The notes: a model not told the origin generated them from the letters alone. Positions 50,247 through 58,693 are shown, numbered from the stretch's first letter. The stretch: DNA of 64,000 bases from Curtobacterium poinsettiae (GCF_025677645.1 NZ_CP106879.1:496001-560000); one strand, 5' to 3'. A program made the numbers and translations.

Positions 50247-50894
50247 TCAGACGCCGTAGTCCACTTCCCACCGAAGCGTTTCAGCAATCTCCAACAGCTC
50301 ATCCCGGATGGCGGGGTCCGTCAGCGACCTCGAGAACGATGGCAGCGTCGGCCACACTGGGGCAACTTCAGCGTGGGTGAACAGAGCCGCGCACGGCAGC
50401 CCGGTCTTCTTCGCCGAGTAGATGATGCCGTCCATGTCCGGCCATTGCAGGTGAGCGAGCCGGGCCCAGGCCCGTGTGACGTCCTTTCGTGCGGAGCTGA
50501 AGACCGCGGACGCCTTGTTCGCGTTGCCGAACGTTGTTCGCACATCGAGTAGCCGCAGCGGGCGAATCGGCTCCCACGCCACGGCGAGCCGCGTGCTGTC
50601 GTGCAGCGGGATGGTCCGGTTCGTCTGGAACACCTCACCGATCGCGGCGAGCATCGAGGAAGCGACGTACTGGACACCTTCAGGCTTCCCATCCTCTTCC
50701 GGGAGTTCCTGCGGGTCGAACCGCTGCCCGGAAGCGGGGCCGAAATGGCGCAGCTGATTCCAGTCGGGCCTGCCCTTCTGCTGCTTGTGGATTCTCCAGG
50801 CCGGTCCTGACCAGTTCTTCCAATGCTCGTCGTCAGCAGTGAGCACCGCAGGGGGGAGCGGGAGCTCCTCCTGCGCGTCGTCGTCCAGGGTCAC
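50247..50894 (-). CDS. RES-domain toxin (NAD+ phosphorylase type)
   Basis: A 215-residue protein with the RES fold pattern: AWRIHK, NQLRHFGPASGQRFDP, GVQYVASSMLAAIGEVF and, further on, the Ser and Arg-rich SARKDVTRAW segment. RES toxins of the MbcT/ParT type degrade or use NAD+ and are held by an Xre-like antitoxin. Antitoxin-first order and the GTGA overlap with the upstream gene fit this. The start is the GTG at 50894 within that overlap. Two catalytic arginines and a glutamate are expected; candidates are in WRIH, GQRFDP and IGEVF. Confidence 0.8.
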   Translation of the reverse strand: MTLDDDAQEELPLPPAVLTADDEHWKNWSGPAWRIHKQQKGRPDWNQLRHFGPASGQRFDPQELPEEDGKPEGVQYVASSMLAAIGEVFQTNRTIPLHDSTRLAVAWEPIRPLRLLDVRTTFGNANKASAVFSSARKDVTRAWARLAHLQWPDMDGIIYSAKKTGLPCAALFTHAEVAPVWPTLPSFSRSLTDPAIRDELLEIAETLRWEVDYGV

Positions 50895-51673
50895 CAAATG
50901 GCACCGAGGTCAGCAACAAGCGCAGCGACCGGCGCCGGGTCGCGCTCATCCAGCAGCCACTGCAGCGGCGACACGGGAGCGCCATCGATGAGCAGTTCGT
51001 CCTGCTCGGTTCGCATGAAGCCCTCCATGGACAGCGCTGTCGTGTCCGCAGGGATAGACGGCACCACCTTGTCCAAGCCACGCAGCGCCTGCACCTTTGC
51101 CGGAGCGTTCACTCGGCGGGTGCCCTTCTTGAACCGCACGCCCGCCGGCGCCGGATTCCCGACGTTGGAGGCCGTGACTTCACCAACGGTGGACCGCGCC
51201 GTACGGACGGTGGCCCCGTGTGCCCAGCGAGGCTGGGGGTGCGGGACGTCGACGAACTGCCAGTTCGGGATCCGGTTCTTGCCGTCCACCGCAACAGACC
51301 AGAGCTTGCCGTCGGCTATGCGGTGACGCACCGCTGACGCTCCGATACCGAGAGCGGTTGCAGCGTCATCCGTGGAAAGCGACGCCGCGAGAAGATGAGC
51401 TCGCTGTTCGGCGGGACCAACCTGCGCGCGGCGACGACCCTCACGGTGCGCCTCTTCCAGCTGCTCGGGCGTGAGGCCGGAAGCGCTATCAAGGAAAGCG
51501 CGCTCAGCCGCACTCAGCGGAGGAGTCGGAGCAGGCTCAGACGACACCGTGGAATCGAAGAGCCACTGAGCAAGTTGCTCCACGTCCATGTGCAGAGCGA
51601 TCGCGGAGCGCTCGAGCTTCTCCCGCGCGGACACGCTGATGCCTGACGCTTCCTGCTCGGTTTTCGTGACCAT
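50891..51673 (-). CDS. Antitoxin with HTH and Xre/MbcA/ParS-type toxin-binding end
   Basis: A 260-residue partner of the RES toxin. The N-terminus (about 1 to 50) is helical (SAREKLERSAIALHMDVEQL). A middle excisionase-type helix-turn-helix, STDDAATALGIGASAVRHRI, is followed by KNRIPNWQFV. The last 50 residues (DELLIDGAPVSPLQWLLDER, then a final APVAALVADL) match the MbcA/ParS end that plugs the toxin. AGAGGTGG lies upstream of the ATG at 51673; TAGGAT and TTGACC further up are possible -10 and -35 elements. The C-terminal half resembles the protein at 59964-60827. Confidence 0.78.
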   Translation of the reverse strand: MVTKTEQEASGISVSAREKLERSAIALHMDVEQLAQWLFDSTVSSEPAPTPPLSAAERAFLDSASGLTPEQLEEAHREGRRRAQVGPAEQRAHLLAASLSTDDAATALGIGASAVRHRIADGKLWSVAVDGKNRIPNWQFVDVPHPQPRWAHGATVRTARSTVGEVTASNVGNPAPAGVRFKKGTRRVNAPAKVQALRGLDKVVPSIPADTTALSMEGFMRTEQDELLIDGAPVSPLQWLLDERDPAPVAALVADLGAIW

Positions 51674-51914
51674 GACACCACCTCTGTTCACGGTCAATCC
51701 TACGGTGCAGGTGGTGTGAACGGAATGGATCCCGCGGCCGCCCTGCCCCCAACTCAGGGAGGACACGGGGCCCTGGCCACCAGGGAGCGGGTAGGCCCAT
51801 CTCTTCCTCGTGAACGCCTCATGCAACGTGCGGTCGCCGGCTTCATGGTGCTGACCGGATGCCGTCTCGATCGCCGATCCACGACCGGGCATCGGCGCTT
51901 GATTGACTGGCGCG

Positions 51915-52415
51915 ATGACACTCGATGTCCGCAACGCAACGCCTGGTGACGCCTTGCAAATGACCGCGGTGCACAAACGCTCGCGTGAGGCCTACTACGC
52001 AGAAGCTCTCGATCCGGTCGACGCAGCTCACGATCGGTACCCGATGTGGGTCGACACGTTGACCCGGACCGACACCTGGTGTGTCGTCGCCGTGCAGGAC
52101 GGCGACCTGGCCGGTTTCGTCGCCGCTCACCTCGTGGAGCGTGACGACTCGCCTGCTGAGCTGTTGAGCCTTTACGTCGACCCTGACCGGTTCGGTTCGG
52201 GCATCGGCAGTGTGCTTCACAACCGGTTCGTCGAGGTGGTGCCCTCGGGTACCGCCGAGCTTGAGGTGTGGGACGGGAACGACCGGGCCAAGAGCTTGCA
52301 CTCGCACCGAGGCTGGCGACCAACTACACGAAGCAGGCCGGGCGTCGCCGGAATGCCCTTCGTCACCTGGACCCTCGACCTTCGCCCCAGCGTGCGACCG
52401 AACACCGTCCGATAG
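51915..52415 (+). CDS. GNAT family N-acetyltransferase
   Basis: A 166-residue acetyltransferase. The acetyl-CoA loop is in LLSLYVDPDRFGSGIGSVL (R-x-G-x-G type), with the preceding ELLSLYV strand and a C-terminal W-T-L-D-L strand. The substrate is unknown; stand-alone GNATs act on small molecules, ribosomal proteins or drugs. The ATG at 51915 lacks a clear ribosome site. The stop codon lies inside a 26-bp palindrome, so the palindrome is both the gene end and the probable terminator. Confidence 0.82.
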   Translation: MTLDVRNATPGDALQMTAVHKRSREAYYAEALDPVDAAHDRYPMWVDTLTRTDTWCVVAVQDGDLAGFVAAHLVERDDSPAELLSLYVDPDRFGSGIGSVLHNRFVEVVPSGTAELEVWDGNDRAKSLHSHRGWRPTTRSRPGVAGMPFVTWTLDLRPSVRPNTVR

Positions 52416-52432
52416 CCGATCGGCTACCGGAC
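52407..52432. repeat. 26-bp palindromic repeat, copy 1
   Basis: The sequence begins GTCCGATAGCCGATCGG and ends CTACCGGAC. It is an almost perfect palindrome (one A/G difference between arms) and is the exact reverse complement of the copy at 53768-53793. It includes the TAG stop of the preceding acetyltransferase gene. Confidence 0.9.
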
Positions 52433-52492
52433 GCGGTAGCGAGCCGCCGATGGGGTGGCGGGTACTCTCTCGAAGCCGCTTATGTTAGGGAT

Positions 52493-53722
52493 ATGCCCTT
52501 TACTGGCCTTCACCGCGCGGCGGGAGCTGCTTCCGGGCCGCTCGCCGATTCGCTACTTGATGACGCCGTCGCCGCAGGCGCACGAGAATCAGTGGATCTT
52601 GATTGGAAGTCAGAGCTGCCGCCGATCAAGAACCTCTCTCAAAGCGACTTCCCGAAGGATGTTGCAGCGATGGCCAACGCTGGCGGGGGCGTGATTGTCT
52701 ACGGCGTCCGTGAAGCGGATAAGGCTGCGACCGGGCGGGTACACGTTGCTGAGTTCCACGAACGGTACGAGAGCGCGCTTGTGAGTGCTGCAGTCACGGC
52801 GATCTCGCCGCCGGTACTCGGACTGCGCGTTCACAGCCTTGGGCAGGAGCCACGCGCGGTTGTTGTGGAAGTTCCGTCGAGCGTCGATGGACCGCACTTG
52901 ATCTACCGCAACGACTTCTTCGGGGCTCCGCTCCGGAACGACTCCGACACCGTGTGGATGAGAGAGCGCGAAGTCGCGCGAATGTACCGCGCTCGCTTCG
53001 ATGAGCAACGTCGCGCTATCGAGGCCCTCGGCGACCTCTTCGCCTACGAGGCAGATGGTCGCGACGTCGAGAATCGCGCATGGCTGGTGGCGGTTGGGCT
53101 GCCGCGCCGCGTGGACTCGTCGAAACGCATCTCACGCGATGACACAGTTCGGCTCATCGGGAGCGCAGAAAGCCTGTCGAACGGATGGACGAGGCGCGGG
53201 ATGCACCCTTTGGCTTCGACCGATCGCTACAACGTGCGGCCCGGCCTGCGTCGATGGATCGCGCCGAACAGCGCGACAGGCAACGCTGCTTGGCGTGAGG
53301 CGTGGGTGAGCGTTCACCACAACGGCGCCGTGTCGGTCGCCGCAGCAGTCGGAGGGCACCGGAACGTCATGGGCGAGCACTCCCAACCCTGGGTGGTTGA
53401 GTCTGTCGCAGTAGAGAACGCCGTCTCGGACTTTCTGGCGTTGATACGAACGGTCGGCCTTCATCTGGGCGGAGATGAATATGACATCCGCATCGGAATC
53501 GAATCCCGCGGGCTGCAACCCCTCCGGTTGGCAACCATCGATTCGACTGGCTACCAGTTCATGGGTACGTCCACCGCACTCCACCGTTACGCGCCTGTCG
53601 ACGCAACGATCCAGGTTGGAATCGACGATCGCTCGTACGAGCAGCAGCTCATTGATCTCGCAACCGACTGCATCAATCAGGGCGGCATCACATACCTGCA
53701 GTCCATATCGGAACCGGGCTAA
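52493..53722 (+). CDS. AlbA_2 (Schlafen-type) domain protein
   Basis: A 409-residue protein. Residues about 25 to 160 form an AlbA_2 domain: ESVDLDWKSELPP, DFPKDVAAMANAGGGVIVYG and PPVLGLRVH, the pattern of Schlafen-AlbA_2 DNA- or RNA-binding domains, some of which are nucleases. The conserved glutamate and Lys in E-S-V-D-x-D-W-K-S are present. The remainder (about 175 to 409) is not recognised. TATGTT six bases before the ATG suggests a leaderless message. The gene sits alone between two 26-bp palindromes in inverted orientation, flanked by acetyltransferase genes. Confidence 0.75.
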   Translation: MPFTGLHRAAGAASGPLADSLLDDAVAAGARESVDLDWKSELPPIKNLSQSDFPKDVAAMANAGGGVIVYGVREADKAATGRVHVAEFHERYESALVSAAVTAISPPVLGLRVHSLGQEPRAVVVEVPSSVDGPHLIYRNDFFGAPLRNDSDTVWMREREVARMYRARFDEQRRAIEALGDLFAYEADGRDVENRAWLVAVGLPRRVDSSKRISRDDTVRLIGSAESLSNGWTRRGMHPLASTDRYNVRPGLRRWIAPNSATGNAAWREAWVSVHHNGAVSVAAAVGGHRNVMGEHSQPWVVESVAVENAVSDFLALIRTVGLHLGGDEYDIRIGIESRGLQPLRLATIDSTGYQFMGTSTALHRYAPVDATIQVGIDDRSYEQQLIDLATDCINQGGITYLQSISEPG

Positions 53723-53767
53723 GCATGTCGGTGATATGAGGGCTCCCCGTAGGTCCGGGGCACCGAT

Positions 53768-53793
53768 GTCCGGTAGCCGATCGGCTATCGGAC
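53768..53793. repeat. 26-bp palindromic repeat, copy 2
   Basis: Exact reverse complement of copy 1. It contains the stop codon of the minus-strand acetyltransferase gene that ends at 53785. Degenerate relatives are near 55691-55711 and 58255-58270. Confidence 0.9.
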
Positions 53794-54354
53794 GGTCCGA
53801 GCGGCGGCCCACTCGCGATCGAGCATGGCGTACTGGTACCCGTCGACCCAGCCCAGGTCGGCGTGCCAGGAGTCCTCGATGCCGTGCTGCTCGCGTCGCA
53901 TGCCGTTCTTCTCGAGGACGCGGGCTGAGGCGACGTTGTCGGCGTTGCAGCTCGCGGTGACGCGTCGAAGCCGGAGTACGTCGAACGCTGCGGTCAGGAG
54001 ACCGTGCGCCAGGTCTGTTCCCAGTCCCCGTCCGGCGAGGTCGGGTTGCAGCATGTAGCCGATGACCCCTTGCGTGCCTTCGGGCATCCCTGGTTGTCCG
54101 AGGCCGTCGACAACGTCGAGGAACCCCAGGCCGGCGAGCTGGCCGTCCAGCTCCGCGATGCACGAAAAGTCGGTGTCGCTGTCGGGGATGCTCGCCCACT
54201 CTCGGGCGTAGGCGTCCGGATCGACGTGGGTGCGGAGCATGAACCGGTTGACGACCGGGTTGTTCCGCAGCGTGACGAGCTGGTCCGCGTCCTCGGGTTG
54301 AGGGTCGCGGAGGAGGAGAGCCCCGCTATGAGCGGGCCACGGAGAAGTGCGCAC
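53785..54354 (-). CDS. GNAT family N-acetyltransferase (RimJ/RimL-like)
   Basis: A 189-residue acetyltransferase of the RimJ/RimL group: LLLRDPQPEDADQLVTLRNN at the start, VIGYMLQPDLAGRGLGTDLA with the acetyl-CoA loop, and NVASARVLEKNGMRREQH, the N-x-x-S-x-x-V-x-x-K-x-G-x hallmark. The GTG at 54354 follows GAGG by eight bases. Both this gene and the GNAT at 51915 end in the codons for T-V-R-stop, embedded in the same palindrome, although the two proteins are not close relatives. Confidence 0.88.
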   Translation of the reverse strand: MRTSPWPAHSGALLLRDPQPEDADQLVTLRNNPVVNRFMLRTHVDPDAYAREWASIPDSDTDFSCIAELDGQLAGLGFLDVVDGLGQPGMPEGTQGVIGYMLQPDLAGRGLGTDLAHGLLTAAFDVLRLRRVTASCNADNVASARVLEKNGMRREQHGIEDSWHADLGWVDGYQYAMLDREWAAARTVR

Positions 54355-54525
54355 CCCGTCATCCTCGCAAGAGTCAGGCTCGGTGATCGATCGTCTTACG
54401 GGACGGTAGCCAAGTTCACGCAGACGGGTTGACTTGGCCCGGTTCGACGGGTACCAGGGGGCCAAATTGGCTGCCCACCGTAGCCCGCAACTGAATCTAG
54501 GGTCGAGCGATGACAACATGGGCGC

Positions 54526-55509
54526 ATGTCGACTCCCTCGCTCCGCTTGTTGGGGGCGTTCCGCAGGGCACGCCAGCGCGCGCTAGGGCACATGCTCGAT
54601 GCCGAACAGTCTGGCTTCGCCTGGGGGGAAGAGACGGTGACCGAGCTGCTCCTACTAGCGGCGGGCCCCGAGGTACGAGCCTTCCCGTTCAACAAGCGAC
54701 AAGAAGGCGGCAAGGACGGCACTGGCGCTGACTGGCTGTGGTGGTGGATCGGCGACGGGGGTGTGTCCTTTGGCGCCCTGGTTCAAGCCAAGCGCCTGAA
54801 GAAGAAGCCCGGCGGACGGTGGGACCTGGACTTCGACTACAACGGGGGTAAGCAGTGGGCGTCGCTCATGAGGGCCGCCCAAGCCCTGCAGGTGGCGCCC
54901 ACTTATGCCCTCTACATGGGGAGCCCTCGCTACCGACACCCGGTGGCTTGCACCAAACGTCAGCACCCCGAAGACTTCACCCTCTGCCTCCGGTGCATCA
55001 GGAAGACCGTTACGCTCCTGCCGGCACTTCTCTTGGCCCCGGGCAGCGCACTCGGCAGCGACCCGGCGTGGGCATATGACCTCGCAGTACCAATGGAAGA
55101 CCTCGTAGACCCTCGCCGCTATGTAGCTGCGACGCCGTCCTATCCGGGTCTCGAACTGGGTCCGGATCTGGAGCGCTTCCTGTTCTCGGCACAGACGGGC
55201 CCAAAGCGGGTGGCAAAGGAGCTCGTCGAACAGATTCGCCGTGTACGCGCTAGCCAATACGGTCTCGCAACCGCTGACCCGGTGGATATGACGAGTGAGG
55301 AGTACACCCTCCCGACTCTTCCGGATGATCGCCTACACGTGGGTGAGCCGTACTTCCCCAACATCTTGCGCGGGCTGCGCAACTCGCCACCCGGCTACCT
55401 GCTCGAGCTGCTTGTAAACGATGATCCGGAGACGGTCAGCGAACTCGCGCTCGGGCTTGACGACGTGAGTCTTGCTGGCGTCGTCATCGTCGACCAACGG
55501 GACCGTTGA
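54526..55509 (+). CDS. DUF6615-type protein, candidate restriction-like nuclease
   Basis: A 327-residue cytoplasmic protein. The N-terminal third has WGEETVTELLLL, KRQEGGKDGTGADWLWWW and SFGALVQAKRLKKK. The spacing E, then G-A-D-W, then Q-x-K matches a restriction endonuclease-like fold with the Mrr-type Q-x-K variant of PD-(D/E)-x-K; this is inference. A cysteine pair C-L-R-C lies near residue 153. The rest is unrecognised. The family assignment DUF6615 is from memory of its motif. It is on the plus strand in the defence-like part of the island. Confidence 0.6.
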   Translation: MSTPSLRLLGAFRRARQRALGHMLDAEQSGFAWGEETVTELLLLAAGPEVRAFPFNKRQEGGKDGTGADWLWWWIGDGGVSFGALVQAKRLKKKPGGRWDLDFDYNGGKQWASLMRAAQALQVAPTYALYMGSPRYRHPVACTKRQHPEDFTLCLRCIRKTVTLLPALLLAPGSALGSDPAWAYDLAVPMEDLVDPRRYVAATPSYPGLELGPDLERFLFSAQTGPKRVAKELVEQIRRVRASQYGLATADPVDMTSEEYTLPTLPDDRLHVGEPYFPNILRGLRNSPPGYLLELLVNDDPETVSELALGLDDVSLAGVVIVDQRDR

Positions 55510-55738
55510 CGCGCACGCATGCAGCAGACGGCCCGAAGAGCTACCGCCGGGCTCCCTGGCACCTTTGCAACTTGCTGGAACCGCCGCGTGAGCAGGAATT
55601 CAGGGTGTCTTCCTCCGGTGGTCGGGGTGAGGGCCTTTCCCCTTCATCGGCCCTCAGCTCTGCTGTCTCCTCGATCAGCCCTTCGCCCCGATGGGCGATC
55701 GGCTATCGCGACAGCTTGCGCAGCCATATACTGCTCGA

Positions 55739-55990
55739 ATGGATGACATTCTCTCGCTTATCAATGAGCTCCCAGGCGTCGAAGAAGCATGGGAGGAGAG
55801 GCGCTTCAGGGTCTACCGGAATCGCCGTGCTCTGACTGTCACCGTGTCGGATCAGGGCCCTGTCGGTGGCTCGCATCGGTACTCGGCTACGGCGGAGGCC
55901 GACGACGACGTGACCGCGGTCAGCCACGGTAACCCTGAGGCGACCATCGAGGATGCCCTCGACGCCGTGCACTGGTGGGAATTTGACTGA
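55739..55990 (+). CDS. Small hypothetical protein
   Basis: An 83-residue acidic protein starting MDDILSLINELPGVEEAWEE and ending in WWEFD. It has an alternating beta pattern (RVYRNRRALTVTVSD) and no known domain. TATACT lies six bases before the ATG, an excellent leaderless promoter, and supports a real gene. The next gene begins about 48 bp later on the same strand. Confidence 0.65.
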   Translation: MDDILSLINELPGVEEAWEERRFRVYRNRRALTVTVSDQGPVGGSHRYSATAEADDDVTAVSHGNPEATIEDALDAVHWWEFD

Positions 55991-56037
55991 ACGCAGCAAG
56001 CTTCTCGTTGCTCGATGAGTTGTGGCTCCGAGGGGAC

Positions 56038-56517
56038 ATGCTGACGCACATGAAGGAACGCAGGCTGCGAAAGGAACTCGACCGGAATCGCCTCCTGGTT
56101 GAGGCCCTTGCCCGCGAGGTTGACCTGCGCCGAACATTCGTGGCGGAGCGACACACAGCCATGACCACGAAAGCATCCATCCTGGTTGCGTCAGCGAGCC
56201 TAATGACCGCCCTGCAGTCTGCTGGGCTGCATGGCGATCTGATCGGGTGGGCGATCGGCTTCTCTGCGGCAGCTGCGGTCTTCGGCGTGGGAGTTCTTGT
56301 CCCGCGGATCGGTCGAGAACCCGGTTTGGTTTCTATGGAGGAAAATTTCTGGGATGACGGCGAAGTGGCCGCCATCCGCAACATGACAGCGGACAAAAAC
56401 CGGGTACTAGAGCAAGACGAGCGGGCACTGTTCTGGCGAGCTGCAGTCGTCATGCTAGGTTTCGCTTCACTAGCTGCATCGCTTGTGATCGCCGCAATAG
56501 CTTTCGTTTCTCATTGA
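56038..56517 (+). CDS. Membrane protein with three predicted helices, SLATT/PycTM-like
   Basis: A 159-residue protein. After a charged helical N-terminus (MKERRLRKELDRNRLLVEAL) come ASILVASASLMTALQSAG, LIGWAIGFSAAAAVFGVGVL and AAVVMLGFASLAASLVIAAI as likely membrane helices. The layout, helix with T-T-K-A-S-I-L before the first membrane segment, recalls SLATT and PycTM effectors that kill cells by making membranes leaky; this is a resemblance only. GAGGGG precedes the ATG at 56038; a TTG at 56008 would add ten residues. It is followed 18 bp later by a tiny proline-rich gene. Confidence 0.6.
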   Translation: MLTHMKERRLRKELDRNRLLVEALAREVDLRRTFVAERHTAMTTKASILVASASLMTALQSAGLHGDLIGWAIGFSAAAAVFGVGVLVPRIGREPGLVSMEENFWDDGEVAAIRNMTADKNRVLEQDERALFWRAAVVMLGFASLAASLVIAAIAFVSH

Positions 56518-56535
56518 ACTATCACGATTGGATCG

Positions 56536-56676
56536 ATGTTGGCAGACAAGAGCCCCAAGAAGCCACCGCCCGTCAAGCCGCCGAGCCAGACGCAGAGGGT
56601 CATCAAAAACAACCCCTCGACGTTCGGCAACAACCCTCCTCCTCAGCGTCCCGTGCCAAAGCAGGACAAGGGCTGA
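56536..56676 (+). CDS. Tiny proline-rich protein
   Basis: A 46-residue frame from ATG at 56536: MLADKSPKKPPPVKPPSQTQ, then a short stretch with N-N-P repeats and PPPQRPVPKQDKG. It is Pro, Lys and Asn-rich with no hydrophobic segment. It follows the membrane protein by 18 bp on the same strand, which makes a partner or regulatory peptide likely. The ribosome site is weak. Function is unknown. Confidence 0.5.
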   Translation: MLADKSPKKPPPVKPPSQTQRVIKNNPSTFGNNPPPQRPVPKQDKG

Positions 56677-56897
56677 TCGATACGGGATTGGCCAGCGGGC
56701 ACTGTGACGGCGGGTGCCCGCGGCCGTCGGTCTGGGGCAATTTTTCACCACGACCTTTGGCCACACGAAGGCGGCCACCGCGCAAGAGGAGACGTTGCCT
56801 TTGTGGGACCGAAGGTCCGGGCGATGACATACCACGCTGACGGCAGACGTGATGAAGACTCTCGCGTTTGTCAGCTTCACGCGAGTAGCTTGGTTGG

Positions 56898-57146
56898 ATG
56901 ACGCGATACTTCGAATTCCCCACCGGCGGTGGTTCATGGGTCAAGGAAACTGTAGACAGGACCAACTCTGGCGACTTACTCACCCGTCGTCAATACACAG
57001 GTGACCCCAGGGTGGAGAGCGATCACGCACGCCTGGACAATGTTACTCAGTTCAACGCGGAGACCGAGGAATTGGCGACCCGAATGCGCCAGGGATTCGT
57101 CTTGGCTAATGGTCAAGTCGATTGGCAGAACTGGGAGCCCGTGTGA
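56898..57146 (+). CDS. Small hypothetical protein
   Basis: An 82-residue protein starting MTRYFEFPTGGGSWVKETVD, with a helical C-terminal half rich in Asn and Glu and ending in QVDWQNWEPV. No domain is recognised. TAGCTT six bases before the ATG fits the leaderless pattern of this island. The 220 bp upstream hold no other gene. Confidence 0.5.
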   Translation: MTRYFEFPTGGGSWVKETVDRTNSGDLLTRRQYTGDPRVESDHARLDNVTQFNAETEELATRMRQGFVLANGQVDWQNWEPV

Positions 57147-57615
57147 CATCGCGGTGCAACGGGGAAGTGAGCCGGCGCACTATGCCGCAGTCTGTGATGC
57201 CGTAGTCATCAGGGACCGCGCGTTGCTTGCGCTGCCCTGCTGCTAGGGCACCGGTCGACGGCTTCGGCTGAAAGGTCCCGCCCGTACAATTCCGCGTGGC
57301 CGCGCGCTCCGTGTAGCTGACCGCATTGGGGCCGATCGGGGCCCGTACCTGGCCGCCGATGCGCGCGAGCTCGAAATTACCGGCTGAGCGCTCGAGCTAC
57401 CCCCCCCGTCCACCCGGAGGGGGTCCCACGCTGTCCAGGTCAAACGGTGGCATCTCGTCACCCGGCATTGTCTACTGCGCACCCTAGGCCCGCGCTCCAG
57501 GTCGCCCTGTCGGTCCGACGGAAACTACAATCTCCCATCTGGCTCAGGAGCAACGTGGTGGCCGCCGCGACCCATGCCTTGACACTGTCAGATGCTCCGA
57601 TTCTCGCCGACTCCG
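57147..57615. other. Gene-free gap
   Basis: About 470 bp with only short frames. A CCCCCCCC run near 57404 and a neighbouring GGGGG form a hairpin-like element. I see no tRNA or gene that holds up. Confidence 0.5.
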
Positions 57616-58156
57616 CTACTTCCCAACGACACCGTGAACTCCATGCAGCGCCCGCTTCACCGCACTGAGCTTGTCGGCTTCACGCGCAGCGGTCGTAGCG
57701 TCCACTAGCGCTTTCTCAACCTCCTCGAGCTCCGCAGACCCGAGCGCCTCGCGCGGCAAGGTTGGGACGGATCTCGTTCAGAGCGCTGAGGACCGCTGGG
57801 AAGTTCGCTTCGTGGTTGATCTGTTGCAACGAGTTACCGGCGCCAACAGCGAACTGGTTGACACCGCCGTGCACGACAATGCGAGGCTCCGCGAAACGGC
57901 GTGCAACCTGCCTCTTCTCGACGAGCTGCGCCTCCCAGTGATCATGTCCGTGCCCAAACGGGTCCTTGCTGAACTCGTAGCGATCTATCGTGTACTCGAA
58001 CACACCATTCCGCGGATCGTCGCGTTCGACCACATCCCCTTCGTGAACGGGCGCCGCGGGCGGGAAGGTTGCGATGGCACCGGGCAGAAGCACCTCAATT
58101 TCAAACGCGAACTTCTTCGGATCAATAGGCCGAACGACTACGTCCTCGCCGCCCAA
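57616..58156 (-). pseudogene. Frameshifted hypothetical gene
   Basis: The first frame, from a TTG at 58156 (an upstream in-frame TAG limits it), reads GGEDVVVRPIDPKKFAFEIE and continues to LNEIRPNLAA, then loses sense and stops at 57716. Omitting one base in the run CGCGCGG (57751-57757) joins it to a charged helical end (EALGSAELEEVEKALVDATT, then VKRALHGVHGVVGK) with a stop at 57616. The joined length, 541 bases, is 180 codons plus one. The gene may also lack its natural start. No domain is recognised. Confidence 0.55.
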
Positions 58157-58400
58157 TGGGCGTGGAAGCTGCTAGCTGCCCGGATGCCCGAAACGCGAGG
58201 AAGTTCATCACTAGATTCCATGACCGGAGTGCGTGTACAGCGTCCGACGCCGGCCAGCGTCCGATAGCCGGTCCTTTGACGGAAGCGCCGGCGAGGTCTG
58301 TCCTCGCGGCGACCTGATCAGTCTCAGATGGCTGGTCCGGAAGCCATTCCGGTGATGGGACGCTCTGCGAACGTCGGCGCCGGCTTCTACTGTCGCGAAC

Positions 58401-58679
58401 ATGGGTCGTCGTCGTTCGGATCGCTGGGTGCCCGGTTCGCCGTTCTCGCTTGAGGAGGATGCTCGCGGGACGGAGGTGCGTGAGTTGCCGGAGCCGTTGC
58501 CGGTGCATGCGTGGTTCCAGTTACCCGACCGGTTGATTCGTCGAAGTGACGCTCAGGCGTACCGCCTGACCCGAGATGCTGTGTGGGTCGAAGCTGGTCG
58601 CGGTGAGACCAAGCTGGCTGCCTGGGTCTGGCGCAGTTCGGTGAAGCACCGACGGCAGTTCGGTGTTACACCGACCTGA
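58401..58679 (+). CDS. Small hypothetical protein
   Basis: A 92-residue basic protein, MGRRRSDRWVPGSPFSLEED at the start and several tryptophans in the C-terminal half (AVWVEAGRGETKLAAWVWRS). TACTGT lies seven bases before the ATG, identical in layout to the XRE-like gene at 46713, so it is probably leaderless. It converges on the six-gene operon, with 14 bp between stops. Function unknown. Confidence 0.65.
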   Translation: MGRRRSDRWVPGSPFSLEEDARGTEVRELPEPLPVHAWFQLPDRLIRRSDAQAYRLTRDAVWVEAGRGETKLAAWVWRSSVKHRRQFGVTPT

Positions 58680-58693
58680 TCCCCCGGTTTTCG

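Noticed and set aside
52268..52492. Longer N-terminus for the AlbA_2 protein
   Set aside because: The extra 75 codons overlap the acetyltransferase gene and the palindrome, and a good -10 lies six bases before the ATG at 52493.
57370..57440. tRNA-like stretch on the minus strand (GGGGTAGCTCGAGCGCTC)
   Set aside because: A D-arm-like start is seen, but no consistent acceptor, anticodon and T stems can be drawn.
57671..58267. Plus-strand frame of 198 codons
   Set aside because: The opposite strand has the better coding pattern (the frameshifted gene). The plus frame is Ser, Arg and Leu-rich; its V-R-stop end merely reads a degenerate copy of the palindrome.
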